Origin: an uncultured Alphaproteobacteria bacterium
GTDB lineage: Bacteria > Pseudomonadota > Alphaproteobacteria > HIMB59 > GCA-002718135
NCBI GenBank assembly: GCA_902511405.1
Contig: CABXEZ010000006.1
Location: forward strand, 1 to 58,433
Length of the DNA: 58,433 bases
Direction: 5' to 3'
The notes beneath the pieces are model-generated. The model was not told where the DNA came from and did no database searches. It saw nothing but the letters and a program-made list of their open reading frames with translations. The first letter of the stretch is position 1, and every line of letters starts with the position of its first letter. This document shows, piece after piece, positions 8,745 to 17,368 of the stretch. The position numbers and the translations under genes were made by a program.

Positions 8745-9775
8745 TAAGTAACTTTTTTATTTATATCTTTTAAAGTTATATCATTCCCATGATGAAAATG
8801 TTTACTCATATCAGGCACATACTTCATCGATATTGGTTTTTTTCCAATGGCAATTGACATTTGTCTAACATGATGTGGTTCGGCTCCACAACAGATACCA
8901 ATAAAATTAATACGCTTTTGAGAACATTCTTTTGCAAATTCACCCATCTCATATCTATTACAATATAAATTATCTAGTGCCACTGGAAATGCATTTCCTC
9001 CCGGAATACAGTCACAATCATTATCAGAGATATTTAAAAAACCTGGCTCTTCATCAGTTGTTCTATATGGAACTGGGAGAGCTGCAACATGACATGAAAC
9101 ATTGTTTCTTATCTCATCAAGAAACTTCATAGTCATCTTTGGTCCTCTATAACAATTTAAACCCACTACATCTGCTCCAATATCTTCCATCATTTTACAA
9201 GCTTCAGCAGGTGTGTGGCCTTCTCTAGTCAAATCACCTCTTGGTATCGCAAAATTTGTTACAGCAATCATATTTTCTTTTTTTATAGCTTCTAAAGCAA
9301 TCTTCATTTCACCTACCCAATTAATAGTTTCAGCAACAATAAAATCTACTCCTGCTTCTTTGGCCCATAGAACTTGTTCTTCATACATTTGCTGACATTG
9401 TTTAATTGTAGCTTTATCGTTTGGATCATACACATTAGTATTTGCTACATCTCCACATACCATGAGATCTAACTCTTTGAATTCATTTGCTGTATCTTTA
9501 GCGATTTGTAGAGCATCTTTTTGAAGTTGTTCTAGCAAATGTTCTTTGCCAATAATTCTTAGTTTTTCTCTATGACCATAGTAGGTAAAAGCTTGAACTA
9601 CATCACTACCAGCTCTAATAAATTCTCTATGTAATTGAGTTACAACTTCAGGATGCTCTATTACTACTTCAGGAACAAAAGCTCCTGCTGAAAGGTATCC
9701 TCTTCTTTCCATAGCAAAAAGATATCCCTCTGCGCAAATGATTGGACCGTTATCTAATCTTTCTAATAAATTCAT
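8741..9775 (-). CDS. Homocysteine S-methyltransferase family protein (BHMT-like)
   Basis: A 344-residue TIM-barrel methyltransferase family member that would move a methyl group to homocysteine to form methionine, using betaine or another methyl donor. Zinc-binding cysteines are visible: GLNCYRGP near residue 210 and the paired cysteines in IGICCGAEPHHVRQM near residue 296. The opening ERLDNGPIICAEGYLFAMERRGYL corresponds to the substrate-binding N-terminus of these enzymes. No cobalamin or folate domain is attached, which favours BHMT or S-methylmethionine-type use over full MetH. The gene stands alone, convergent with tupA. I looked for a SAM-type riboswitch in the 87 bases upstream and saw none. 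The methyl donor is not decided by sequence. Confidence 0.85.
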   Translation of the reverse strand: MNLLERLDNGPIICAEGYLFAMERRGYLSAGAFVPEVVIEHPEVVTQLHREFIRAGSDVVQAFTYYGHREKLRIIGKEHLLEQLQKDALQIAKDTANEFKELDLMVCGDVANTNVYDPNDKATIKQCQQMYEEQVLWAKEAGVDFIVAETINWVGEMKIALEAIKKENMIAVTNFAIPRGDLTREGHTPAEACKMMEDIGADVVGLNCYRGPKMTMKFLDEIRNNVSCHVAALPVPYRTTDEEPGFLNISDNDCDCIPGGNAFPVALDNLYCNRYEMGEFAKECSQKRINFIGICCGAEPHHVRQMSIAIGKKPISMKYVPDMSKHFHHGNDITLKDINKKVTY

Positions 9776-9862
9776 AAAAAATCAAAATATAATTTAGATT
9801 TTCATAAATTCATCTCAAATAATATTCTAATATTTAAGTAGTTTTAAAAAGTTGTTAATAAA

Positions 9863-10645
9863 TTAATTAACTCTACCAAAGAAAGTTAATCTAGCATTTT
9901 CTGATAATTCTATATTATTTTCTTCATTATAATTTAGAGTTATTAGTATTCTTGGGGTATCGCTTTGTACTGGAGTAACTCTATGTAAATAATTTCTTCC
10001 ATAAAATAATATTAGAGTTCCTTCACTTACATCTAATAGTTTAGCATTACTTTTCCCCTCGATAACATCAGATATTAATTTTTTATCAATATAATTTGCA
10101 TTAGAGTCTCTACCCTCGGTGATATATTCAAATTCACCACCTTGAGTAGAAGATTGTATCATTAAAGTAATTGCAAAAGATGCATTATCAAAGTGCCATC
10201 CTAGTTGTTGCCCTTTTTGATAATAATTTAAATTAATAGATGATAAATTATCTGCATAAGGAAAAATTTTATCTAGATTTAGAACTTTTCTAATGAAAGA
10301 TTTAAAGATATCAGAATTATACAAAATATTTAAACCTGAAGATTTGCTTAATAAATCATGAGGGACACAACCTTTGTCACTAGTCATTAAAATATTTAAA
10401 GGATCATTTTTATCCATACTATCAGATAGTTTAGTTAATAAAATCGTATGTTGTTGCTCACAATAATAAGCTTTATCTTCTAGTTTTTTTGCTTCATTTA
10501 AAATATTTTTAAGACTTTTATCTAATAAAAAGTTTTCTAATACTAATAGTGAGTTTTTTTTAATTAAAGAATTACATTTTTGAATATAATTAAAATCATT
10601 TATTGGGTGTTTATTGAAATCAATAATAGAATTAATGCTGTCCAT
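9863..10645 (-). CDS. 2-oxoglutarate/Fe(II)-dependent oxygenase
   Basis: A 260-residue cytoplasmic enzyme of the 2OG-Fe(II) oxygenase superfamily. The metal-binding facial triad is visible as H151-x-D153 (GWHFDNASF) and H221 (NYLHRVTPV), with R232 (DTPRILITLNY) placed to bind the 2-oxoglutarate carboxylate. Because the HxD aspartate is present, this should be a hydroxylase-type enzyme and not a halogenase, where that residue is Gly or Ala. The substrate is unknown; such stand-alone enzymes act on free amino acids or small metabolites. It lies 3 bases after the GFA gene on the same strand, so the two probably share a transcript. Confidence 0.82.
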   Translation of the reverse strand: MDSINSIIDFNKHPINDFNYIQKCNSLIKKNSLLVLENFLLDKSLKNILNEAKKLEDKAYYCEQQHTILLTKLSDSMDKNDPLNILMTSDKGCVPHDLLSKSSGLNILYNSDIFKSFIRKVLNLDKIFPYADNLSSINLNYYQKGQQLGWHFDNASFAITLMIQSSTQGGEFEYITEGRDSNANYIDKKLISDVIEGKSNAKLLDVSEGTLILFYGRNYLHRVTPVQSDTPRILITLNYNEENNIELSENARLTFFGRVN

Positions 10646-10648
10646 AAA

Positions 10649-11053
10649 TTAAGTATATTTTTTATATTTTGGTAAATTATCTGATATCTTATAATAATCT
10701 CTCTTATTATGTATGTATATATGAGAAGATGTTTTTAATTTTGTCGGATTTTTAAAAAGTCCTGCTGAAATTGATATTGCACTACTTCCAAGTTTTTTAA
10801 AAAATACACTAGCTCCACATTTTTTACAAAAACCTCTCTTAGCTTTAGTTGAAGAAGAAAACCATTTAAGAGTGTTTTTTGATTTATAAGTAATATTTTC
10901 TTCTAAAACTGATGTATATGCAGCATAGTTGCCATGCGTTTTTGTGCACTGTATACAGTGGCAATTAATAACAGGTCTAAATTCACCTTTTATTGTCATA
11001 ACTATACCTTTGCATAAACAAGAAGCATTCAAGGATATATTTTTTTTAATCAT
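10649..11053 (-). CDS. GFA family (CENP-V/GFA domain) zinc protein
   Basis: A 134-residue protein with the complete GFA zinc-ligand pattern: C12-x-C14, C31-x-C33-x-x-C36 and C76-x-x-C79. The family takes its name from a glutathione-dependent formaldehyde-activating enzyme, although that activity has been questioned and most members are functionally unassigned. Length and spacing are normal. It is the first gene of a two-gene unit with the downstream 2OG oxygenase, and is divergent from selO with 68 bases between starts. A link to oxidised or formaldehyde-releasing products of the neighbouring oxygenase is speculation. Confidence 0.85.
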   Translation of the reverse strand: MIKKNISLNASCLCKGIVMTIKGEFRPVINCHCIQCTKTHGNYAAYTSVLEENITYKSKNTLKWFSSSTKAKRGFCKKCGASVFFKKLGSSAISISAGLFKNPTKLKTSSHIYIHNKRDYYKISDNLPKYKKYT

Positions 11054-11121
11054 ACAAAAAGTTATTATTCTATTTTAACTGACAGAACTGCTTAATCAAT
11101 ATAAATATTAAAATTAATTTT

Positions 11122-12525
11122 ATGCTAAACAATTGGAATTTTGAAAATTCATATTTAGAATTACCTGATATTTTCTATTCAAAAACAAAAGCAGAAAATT
11201 TTCCAAAATTAGAGTTAATATTAAAAAATAAAGATTTAATGGATACTCTCAATATTAATCATGAAAATTTTGATAATTTATTATTAGATACAATTTACAA
11301 CAAACAATTAAATTCCTTCTCTCAAGCATATGCAGGTCATCAATTTGGTCATTTTACAATTCTAGGAGATGGTAGAGCTACTTTATTAGGGGAACATATT
11401 AATAATAACAAAGAGAGATTTGATATACAGCTTAAAGGATCTGGAAAAACACCTTATTCAAGAAATGGTGATGGAAAAGGAACACTAAAGTCAATGCTTA
11501 GAGAATATATTGTTAGTGAATCCATGCATAATCTAAATATAAAAACCACAAGGCCTCTAGCCATTTTAGATACTGGTGAAAAAATTCAGAGAGAAACTTA
11601 TGAGGAAGGTGGGATTCTAGTTAGGGTCGCTAAAAGTCATATTCGCGTTGGGACATTTCAGCTTGCAAGTTTAAGCAAAAAACAAAATGATATAGAGGAA
11701 TTATTTAATTACACTATAAAAAGACTTCATCCTGAAATCTTAAAAGAAGAAGATAAATATTTAAAATTTTTTGAAAAAATAACAGAAAATCAAATTAATT
11801 TAATTGTAAATTGGCAAAGAGTTGGGTTTATTCATGGCGTAATGAATACTGACAATATGTCTTTATCTGGAGAAACTATTGATTATGGACCATGTGCTTT
11901 TTTAGATGAGTATAATCCAAATAAGGTTTTTAGCTCTATTGATAAAAATGGAAGATATGCATTCAATAATCAACCTAAAATAGCTTTATGGAACTTAGCT
12001 CGTTTAGCTGAAACTTTTTTACATTTAATAGATAGTGATGAAAACACAGCTATAAAAAAAATAGAAAATATACTCGAGAAATATGAATCCAAATACAATT
12101 ATTTATGGTTAGAAATGATGAAGAGTAAAATTGGAATAAATCAAAATCATGAAAAAGATAAAGATTTAATAAAAGAATTATTAGATTTAATGCAAATATT
12201 TAAACTTGATTACACTAATACTTTTATTGCATTAAACAATAATGACTTAAAAAAATATGATTTTATGCAAGAATGGATTTCCAAATTTAATATGCGAAAA
12301 AAAATTAACAAGAGTGGAAGTGAAAATAAATTTGTAAATCCCAATATTATACCTAGAAATCATATTGTAGAAAATATACTCAATGAATGTAAAGTTGGAA
12401 ATTATCAAAAATTAAATAGTTTTATATCACTCATAAAAAAACCATATAATTCTGATATACCTAAAGAGTTTTCAAAAGAACCTTCAAATGAAGAAAAAGT
12501 GTATGAGACTTTTTGTGGGACTTAA
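11122..12525 (+). CDS. selO: Protein adenylyltransferase SelO
   Basis: A 467-residue pseudokinase-fold enzyme that transfers AMP from ATP to protein Ser/Thr/Tyr residues; in model bacteria it targets redox and central metabolism proteins. Diagnostic segments are AYAGHQFGHFTILGDGRA, FDIQLKGSGKTPYSRNGDGK (with catalytic-type lysine), MLREYIVSESMHNL and HGVMNTDNMSLSGETIDYGP with its metal-binding DYGP. The C-terminus ends YETFCGT; this CGT holds cysteine where some eukaryotic and bacterial SelO proteins have selenocysteine. The length is close to the family norm of about 480. It is divergent from the GFA gene and convergent with the SIS gene, only 2 bases apart. Confidence 0.95.
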   Translation: MLNNWNFENSYLELPDIFYSKTKAENFPKLELILKNKDLMDTLNINHENFDNLLLDTIYNKQLNSFSQAYAGHQFGHFTILGDGRATLLGEHINNNKERFDIQLKGSGKTPYSRNGDGKGTLKSMLREYIVSESMHNLNIKTTRPLAILDTGEKIQRETYEEGGILVRVAKSHIRVGTFQLASLSKKQNDIEELFNYTIKRLHPEILKEEDKYLKFFEKITENQINLIVNWQRVGFIHGVMNTDNMSLSGETIDYGPCAFLDEYNPNKVFSSIDKNGRYAFNNQPKIALWNLARLAETFLHLIDSDENTAIKKIENILEKYESKYNYLWLEMMKSKIGINQNHEKDKDLIKELLDLMQIFKLDYTNTFIALNNNDLKKYDFMQEWISKFNMRKKINKSGSENKFVNPNIIPRNHIVENILNECKVGNYQKLNSFISLIKKPYNSDIPKEFSKEPSNEEKVYETFCGT

Positions 12526-12527
12526 TT

Positions 12528-13079
12528 TTATTCAACTAATTTTTGAGCAAAAATATCAACAATAGCAACTAAAATAATATGGTGAGACATTTCAATAAAA
12601 TTATAGTTATCTGATTCAACATGTATATTTATATTTCCAAGTTTAGATAAGGGGTTATCATTTTTAAAACCACTTAGAGTAATTAAAGGAATATGTTTAT
12701 CATTACAATATGAGGCGGCATTAACTATATTATTTGAGGTTCCACTACTACTAATTAAAACTAACATATCTTTTTCGTTGGTATATGCTTTAATTGCTTC
12801 TGAAACCCAATTATCATGGCCATAATCATTAGCAAAACAGGTAATTAAATTTGCATTATTGAAAGTATCTGATGGAACACCGGCAACTTTTGCAAAATCT
12901 ACACTTACATGACTTGCCATTGAGGAACTACCTCCGTTACCAACTATATATACTTTTCCGCCAGTCTTTATACATTTATCTATTAACTTAACTGACTGAT
13001 CAATTAAATCAGTATCAAACTTATCAAGTAAATCAAAAATTGATTTATTATAATCTTTAAAAAATTTTTGAAATTGCAT
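12528..13079 (-). CDS. SIS-domain phosphosugar isomerase, GmhA-like
   Basis: A 183-residue single SIS domain protein. The sugar-phosphate loop GNGGSSSMASH lies at residues 48-57 and the second serine loop ISSSGTSNNIVNAA near 109-122. A C-terminal histidine in SHHIILVAIVD matches the GmhA catalytic His region. In sedoheptulose-7-phosphate isomerase GmhA an active-site glutamate follows the first loop; here the corresponding segment reads HVSVDFAK, with aspartate nearby but no glutamate. The protein may therefore act on another phosphosugar. No LPS heptose genes are adjacent. I leave out a gene symbol because the substrate is uncertain. Confidence 0.75.
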   Translation of the reverse strand: MQFQKFFKDYNKSIFDLLDKFDTDLIDQSVKLIDKCIKTGGKVYIVGNGGSSSMASHVSVDFAKVAGVPSDTFNNANLITCFANDYGHDNWVSEAIKAYTNEKDMLVLISSSGTSNNIVNAASYCNDKHIPLITLSGFKNDNPLSKLGNINIHVESDNYNFIEMSHHIILVAIVDIFAQKLVE

Positions 13080-13127
13080 AATATAAAAATTAAATATAAT
13101 AAATTATAAATTAACACATATTGAAAA

Positions 13128-13601
13128 ATGTTTATTGTTCAAGGTTTTATTTCAGGTTTAATAGCTACAATTATTTTTGATTTATTTAATCAATCATTAA
13201 ATTATGCCTATAATATAAATAAACCTAAATGGTTTTTACTTGGAAGGTATTTTATAGGGTGCACAAGAGGTAAGTATTTTAGAGACTCCCTAGAAGTAGA
13301 TGATGAAGAAAATAATGAACTTGTATGGGGATATAGTATTCATTATTTAATTGGCATAATCTACGGATTATTTTATGTTTTTTTTAATCTTTTATTTTTT
13401 GGTTATCCTTCGTTGTTAGCTGCTTATTTTTTTGGATTTATTACAGTTTTGGGAGCTTGGTGTATTCTGATGCCATTTGCATATAATTTAGGTTTTTTTG
13501 CCTCTAAAAGTGATCAGCAATTAAAAATATTAGCTCAAAATCTTATTAGCCATTTTATTTTTGGTACTGGTTTATTTATTGGATATTATATTTCTTTTTA
13601 A
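13128..13601 (+). CDS. DUF2938 family membrane protein
   Basis: A 157-residue protein with four hydrophobic segments (about residues 3-28, 70-95, 97-125 and 133-155). The pattern of an early GLIATIIFDLFNQ helix, a LGRYF...TRGKYFRD loop and a GYSIHYLIGIIYGLFYV helix agrees with what I recall of DUF2938, a family without a known function. It is divergent from the SIS gene, with 48 bases between starts, and convergent with the pterin dehydratase gene. There is no clear Shine-Dalgarno sequence. Confidence 0.7.
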   Translation: MFIVQGFISGLIATIIFDLFNQSLNYAYNINKPKWFLLGRYFIGCTRGKYFRDSLEVDDEENNELVWGYSIHYLIGIIYGLFYVFFNLLFFGYPSLLAAYFFGFITVLGAWCILMPFAYNLGFFASKSDQQLKILAQNLISHFIFGTGLFIGYYISF

Positions 13602-13632
13602 TTGTTATAATTCAATTATTAAATAAAATTAT

Positions 13633-13965
13633 TTAATCTATAATATCAATTTTAGCTGCCATTATAAAATCATTTACCGAGAGCCCTTTAATAGCGTGAG
13701 TGTGCAACATAATTAATGAATAGCCCCATCCAAGTGAAACATCAGGGTGATGACCTTCTATATCAGCTAATTCTCCCACTTTATTAGTAAAATTAAGTGC
13801 TTGCTTGAAAGTTTTAAAATTAAATTTTTTATAAATCATTTTCTGCTCATCATTTACAGTCCAGTTATTTAATTTAGCTAAATGATTACTTATTTGGTTT
13901 TCACTAAATACAGGAGTATTACCTGAACAAGCTTGGCATTTTTGATTTTTTAAATCAATATTCAT
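13633..13965 (-). CDS. phhB: Pterin-4a-carbinolamine dehydratase
   Basis: A 110-residue enzyme that dehydrates 4a-hydroxytetrahydrobiopterin during pterin recycling. The active-site motif EGHHPDVSLGWGY (around residues 70-82), the following LHTHAIKGLSVNDF and the N-terminal NNWTV segment are typical. Its usual partner phenylalanine hydroxylase (phhA) is not present. It is the last gene of the long minus-strand run and overlaps the SMP-30 gene by 4 bases. The N-terminus has CQACSG, a Cys pair seen in many bacterial members. Such orphan dehydratases may serve other pterin or molybdopterin reactions; that is inference. Confidence 0.9.
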   Translation of the reverse strand: MNIDLKNQKCQACSGNTPVFSENQISNHLAKLNNWTVNDEQKMIYKKFNFKTFKQALNFTNKVGELADIEGHHPDVSLGWGYSLIMLHTHAIKGLSVNDFIMAAKIDIID

Positions 13966-14891
13966 ATAAATTTTGCCCCAATTTGATTTAATTCCATTTT
14001 GTATAAAGAGCTTGTTGCTGTTACATACAATATATTACCTTCTTTACCACCAAATTCTAAATTTGAAACTAATTCTGGAACTAACAATTGACCAATTAAT
14101 TCATTATTTGGATTAAAACATTTTATTGCCTTTCCAGCACTTGTCCAAATATTTCCATCTTTATCACATCTGAAACCATCTGAAAAAAAAGGTTTAAAAT
14201 CATATACAAGTTTTTGATTAGAAATTTTGTTATCTAGAACATCAAATACATATAAACATTTTATATCTTCACCAGTATCGGCAATATATAATTTTTTTTC
14301 ATCATGTGAGAATGCAATACCATTTGGTCTATCAAGATTTTTAGTCATTACTTCTAAATTTTTTTTATGTGGGTCATATTTAAACACGTAACAACCATCA
14401 TATTCTTGCTCGCTTTTATAACCTTCATAGTCTGACAAAATTCCATAAGGAGGATCAGTAAACCATATAGTATCATCAGATTTAACACAAACATCATTTG
14501 GTGAATTTAATTTTTTTCCTTCAAAGGAGTCTGTAATTATAGATATATTTAAATCATCATCTGTTTTATAAACACATCGACCGCCATGAGAGCAAGATAT
14601 TAAATTCTCCTCATTATCAATTGTGTTTCCATTACAAAAGTTTGAAGGATTTCTAAATTCAGAAACTTTTCCATTTAACAACTTCATCATTCTATTGTTA
14701 GGATTATCACTCCATACTAACATATCTTTATGAGGTATATAACATGGACCTTCACCCCATAAAGTTCCCTCATATACTTGAGTAAATTTTTTTGTTTTTA
14801 AATAACTTTCAAATAAGGTTGAATTTTCAACATTCTCCATAACTGAGTCTTTGTATTTATATACAGTTGGACTAAAATCTTTTTTAATCAT
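13962..14891 (-). CDS. SMP-30/gluconolactonase family lactonase
   Basis: A 309-residue six-bladed beta-propeller hydrolase of the SMP-30/gluconolactonase/LRE family. Metal-site segments include LWGEGPCYIPHKDMLVWSD (Glu near residue 48), NSPNDVCVKSDDTIWFTDP, LDRPNGIAFSHDEKKLYIADT and FFSDGFRCDKDGNIW; together these give the Glu, Asn and Asp ligands expected around the central divalent cation. There is no signal peptide, so it should be cytoplasmic. It overlaps the upstream dehydrogenase gene by 8 bases and the downstream phhB by 4. Lactonase plus hydroxyacid dehydrogenase suggests a sugar-acid pathway, but the substrate is unknown. Confidence 0.87.
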   Translation of the reverse strand: MIKKDFSPTVYKYKDSVMENVENSTLFESYLKTKKFTQVYEGTLWGEGPCYIPHKDMLVWSDNPNNRMMKLLNGKVSEFRNPSNFCNGNTIDNEENLISCSHGGRCVYKTDDDLNISIITDSFEGKKLNSPNDVCVKSDDTIWFTDPPYGILSDYEGYKSEQEYDGCYVFKYDPHKKNLEVMTKNLDRPNGIAFSHDEKKLYIADTGEDIKCLYVFDVLDNKISNQKLVYDFKPFFSDGFRCDKDGNIWTSAGKAIKCFNPNNELIGQLLVPELVSNLEFGGKEGNILYVTATSSLYKMELNQIGAKFI

Positions 14892-15837
14892 TTTTAATAA
14901 CCTCTATACCATCTTTTTTATTTTCGTAATCTACTAGATATGCAGGGAAGCCTTTAGCTCGAAGATTTTCACTACATTTATCTTCAAGTAGTTTTACAAT
15001 ACTGGTACTTAGAGCTCTATCACCCAATTTGTCTTTACCTTTTTGGAAAATCTCTAACATTAAAGAACTTAATTCTGCAGGAATTTGATATTTTTTAGTA
15101 AGCTTATCAAATAAACCAACATCCTTGCATACTAAATCCATTGTGAATCCAACATCATAAGATCCATTCAATATAACTTGGCTTTCTGTTTCATGAACAA
15201 AACTATTTCCAGAGCTAATTTTAATTCCCTTAAAAGCAGTTTTAAGATCTATTCCATATTTTTTACATACCATTAGAGCTTCGCCAAGAGCTAATAAATT
15301 GATTGAAGCAAGATAATTTGTGACAACTTTTAATGTTGAAGCTTTACCTATTTCTCCACAATGCAATATTTGATGGCCTATACAACTTAAAATTTGGAAA
15401 GATCTTTTAAATGACTCTCTGCTACCTCCCACTAAAATCGAAATATTTCCACTTTCTGCTCTATGCTGCCCACCTGTAATTGGAGCCTCAAGAACTTCAG
15501 CTTTTTTATCTAATACTAATTTAGATAAATATTTCATATCTTTTTCATCAGTTGTGCTCATCTCAATCCACAAATGTCTTTGATTTAATTGAGGAAGACA
15601 TTTAAATAAAACTTCCTTAACTGATTTAGGAGATGGTAAACATGTTATAAGAACCGATACTTCAGTAACTAATTCCTCTATACTTTTACAAAAAATAGCT
15701 CCTTTAGAAACTAAAATTTTTGATTTTTTTTCATCAAGATCATAAACAAATAATTTATATCCATTACTAATAATATTATTTGCAACTTTAGAACCTACAT
15801 TTCCTAATCCTACAAAACCTATATTGGTATCGCTCAT
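14884..15837 (-). CDS. NAD(P)-dependent beta-hydroxyacid dehydrogenase (HIBADH-like)
   Basis: A 317-residue enzyme of the 3-hydroxyisobutyrate/tartronate-semialdehyde reductase family. The Rossmann motif IGFVGLGNVGSKVANNII is at residues 6-23, the substrate-binding loop APITGGQHRAESGNISILVGG near 120-140, and the catalytic lysine in GKASTLKVVTNYLASINL near 172. The aspartate-rich start of strand 2 (VYDLDEKKS) favours NAD over NADP. It overlaps the MBL gene by 4 bases (ATGA) and the lactonase by 8, so all are likely co-translated. Which hydroxyacid is used cannot be stated; 3-hydroxyisobutyrate, glycerate and sugar acids are candidates. Confidence 0.87.
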   Translation of the reverse strand: MSDTNIGFVGLGNVGSKVANNIISNGYKLFVYDLDEKKSKILVSKGAIFCKSIEELVTEVSVLITCLPSPKSVKEVLFKCLPQLNQRHLWIEMSTTDEKDMKYLSKLVLDKKAEVLEAPITGGQHRAESGNISILVGGSRESFKRSFQILSCIGHQILHCGEIGKASTLKVVTNYLASINLLALGEALMVCKKYGIDLKTAFKGIKISSGNSFVHETESQVILNGSYDVGFTMDLVCKDVGLFDKLTKKYQIPAELSSLMLEIFQKGKDKLGDRALSTSIVKLLEDKCSENLRAKGFPAYLVDYENKKDGIEVIKND

Positions 15838-16586
15838 AAAATAATTTCTAAGCCATCATAGGCTGGTTCAACATTTTCTGGACATTTTGATAAAAGATCT
15901 TCCTGATCTAATAAAGCAGTCATATGTGTAAAAAGAGTTCTTTTTGGTTTTAAATAATTAATATAATCCAAAATTTGATCAAACCCCGCATGCGAGGGAT
16001 GTGAGTCATATCTTAACAAGCCAACAATCCAAAGATCTAAATTTTTTAATTTATCTATATCATTTTCATAAAAATTTTTTATGTCAGTAGAGTAGGCAAA
16101 ATTATTTATCCTGAATGTTTGCACATCGATAGAGCCATGATTATGTTTAAAAGTTTGAATCTCCGTATTATCAATTTTAAAATTATCTTCCAAAATGTTT
16201 GCCGTCATAAATGGAGAATAATCTTTTACCCCTTTAAAAATATATTCGTAATTGGTTATAATTGAATCGTGTATGTCAGCAGATAAATAAGCTGGAATAA
16301 TTGATTTGTTAATTAATGACATAGCTCTCATATCAGGTAAGCCAGCAGTATGATCAGAATGCTCATGAGTAAATAAAACTGCATCAATTTTAGTACATTT
16401 AGCTTTATAAAGCTGATCTCTCAAATCAGGGCTGGTATCAATTAAGATATTTTGATTATTGTTACTTATTAGTACAGATGATCTTGTTCTAAAGTTATGA
16501 GGATTATTAACATCTATATTGCCATTTCTTCCCCAAGCAAGTGGTGAACCAAAAGACCCTCCACAACCTAAAACTCTAATTTTCAT
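15834..16586 (-). CDS. MBL-fold metal-dependent hydrolase, PhnP-like
   Basis: A 250-residue metallo-beta-lactamase-fold protein. The core metal motif FTHEHSDHTAGLPD (HxHxDH) lies near residues 75-88, with further ligands in SHAGFDQI and the terminal LFTHMTALL. The opening VLGCGGSFGSP and NFRTRSSVLI are characteristic of the PhnP/cyclic phosphodiesterase-like branch. Genes of this group directly follow metG and tatD in many alphaproteobacteria, as here (6 bases after tatD), so it is probably a conserved housekeeping phosphodiesterase of unknown substrate rather than part of phosphonate breakdown; no phn genes are present. Confidence 0.87.
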   Translation of the reverse strand: MKIRVLGCGGSFGSPLAWGRNGNIDVNNPHNFRTRSSVLISNNNQNILIDTSPDLRDQLYKAKCTKIDAVLFTHEHSDHTAGLPDMRAMSLINKSIIPAYLSADIHDSIITNYEYIFKGVKDYSPFMTANILEDNFKIDNTEIQTFKHNHGSIDVQTFRINNFAYSTDIKNFYENDIDKLKNLDLWIVGLLRYDSHPSHAGFDQILDYINYLKPKRTLFTHMTALLDQEDLLSKCPENVEPAYDGLEIIL

Positions 16587-16591
16587 TAATA

Positions 16592-17368
16592 TTAACTATC
16601 TTGTTTTGCTCTTGAAAACAATTTGTAAAAATTATTATCTGTTAATTTATAAAAATCTTCATTTTGTATAGAATAAAAATCTGCAAGATAATCAGCAGTA
16701 AATTTTACAAATGATGGTTCATTAGACTTTCCACGCATTGGTGTAGGTGCTAAAAAAGGACTATCAGTTTCAATAAGAAGAAGATCTAGAGATGCATTTT
16801 TAATAGTTTCTCTAAGAGCGTTAGCATTCTTGAAAGTAACTATGCCTGACAATGATATATAGTATTTGTTTTCATCACAAAATTGTAATAATTCATTAGA
16901 CCCCGTAAAACAATGAAAGACAATTTTTAAATTATCATTTTTATATTTTTTTAAAACTTCAATTATTTCTCTCTCTGAATTACGTTGATGAATTATAATT
17001 GGTAAGTCAAATTCTTTTGATGCTTTAATATGACTTTCAAAAATATCGTATTGTTTTTTCTTAAATTCAATAGAGTGATAAAAATCTAAGCCAGTTTCTC
17101 CAACTCCAATAACTCTAGAATTTTTTATTTTTTCTTCAATATCATCAAGTGACAAATATGAATTATCTTTTACTTCTTCTGGGTGAATTCCATAAGAAAT
17201 ATAAATATTCTCATATTCTTTTATTAAATTAAAATGATCATCAAATTCATTAGGGTTTGTGTTAATGGTAAGTAATTTAGTTACACCACTTGCTTTAGAT
17301 CTTTTTATAACATTCTTTATATCAGCTTTTATAGCAGGAAAGTTCAAATGACAATGTGAGTCAATCAC
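16592..17368 (-). CDS. tatD: TatD family metal-dependent deoxyribonuclease
   Basis: A 258-residue TIM-barrel hydrolase. Metal ligands are visible as H5-x-H7 (MIDSHCHLNF), Glu in VGETGLDFY (near residue 93), His in IIIHQRNS and VFHCFTGS, and Asp in LIETDSPFLAPTPMRGK. Relatives are 3'-5' exonucleases or deoxyribonucleases in DNA repair and DNA-fragment clearance. It overlaps the end of metG by 4 bases and precedes the MBL gene by 5 bases, the arrangement usual in alphaproteobacteria. The name TatD is historical and does not imply protein export. Confidence 0.93.
   Translation of the reverse strand: MIDSHCHLNFPAIKADIKNVIKRSKASGVTKLLTINTNPNEFDDHFNLIKEYENIYISYGIHPEEVKDNSYLSLDDIEEKIKNSRVIGVGETGLDFYHSIEFKKKQYDIFESHIKASKEFDLPIIIHQRNSEREIIEVLKKYKNDNLKIVFHCFTGSNELLQFCDENKYYISLSGIVTFKNANALRETIKNASLDLLLIETDSPFLAPTPMRGKSNEPSFVKFTADYLADFYSIQNEDFYKLTDNNFYKLFSRAKQDS

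Noticed and set aside
9776-9862. SAM riboswitch upstream of the BHMT-like gene
   Set aside because: Some marine alphaproteobacteria have SAM-V there, but this 87-base gap is AT-rich with no recognisable stems or pseudoknot core.
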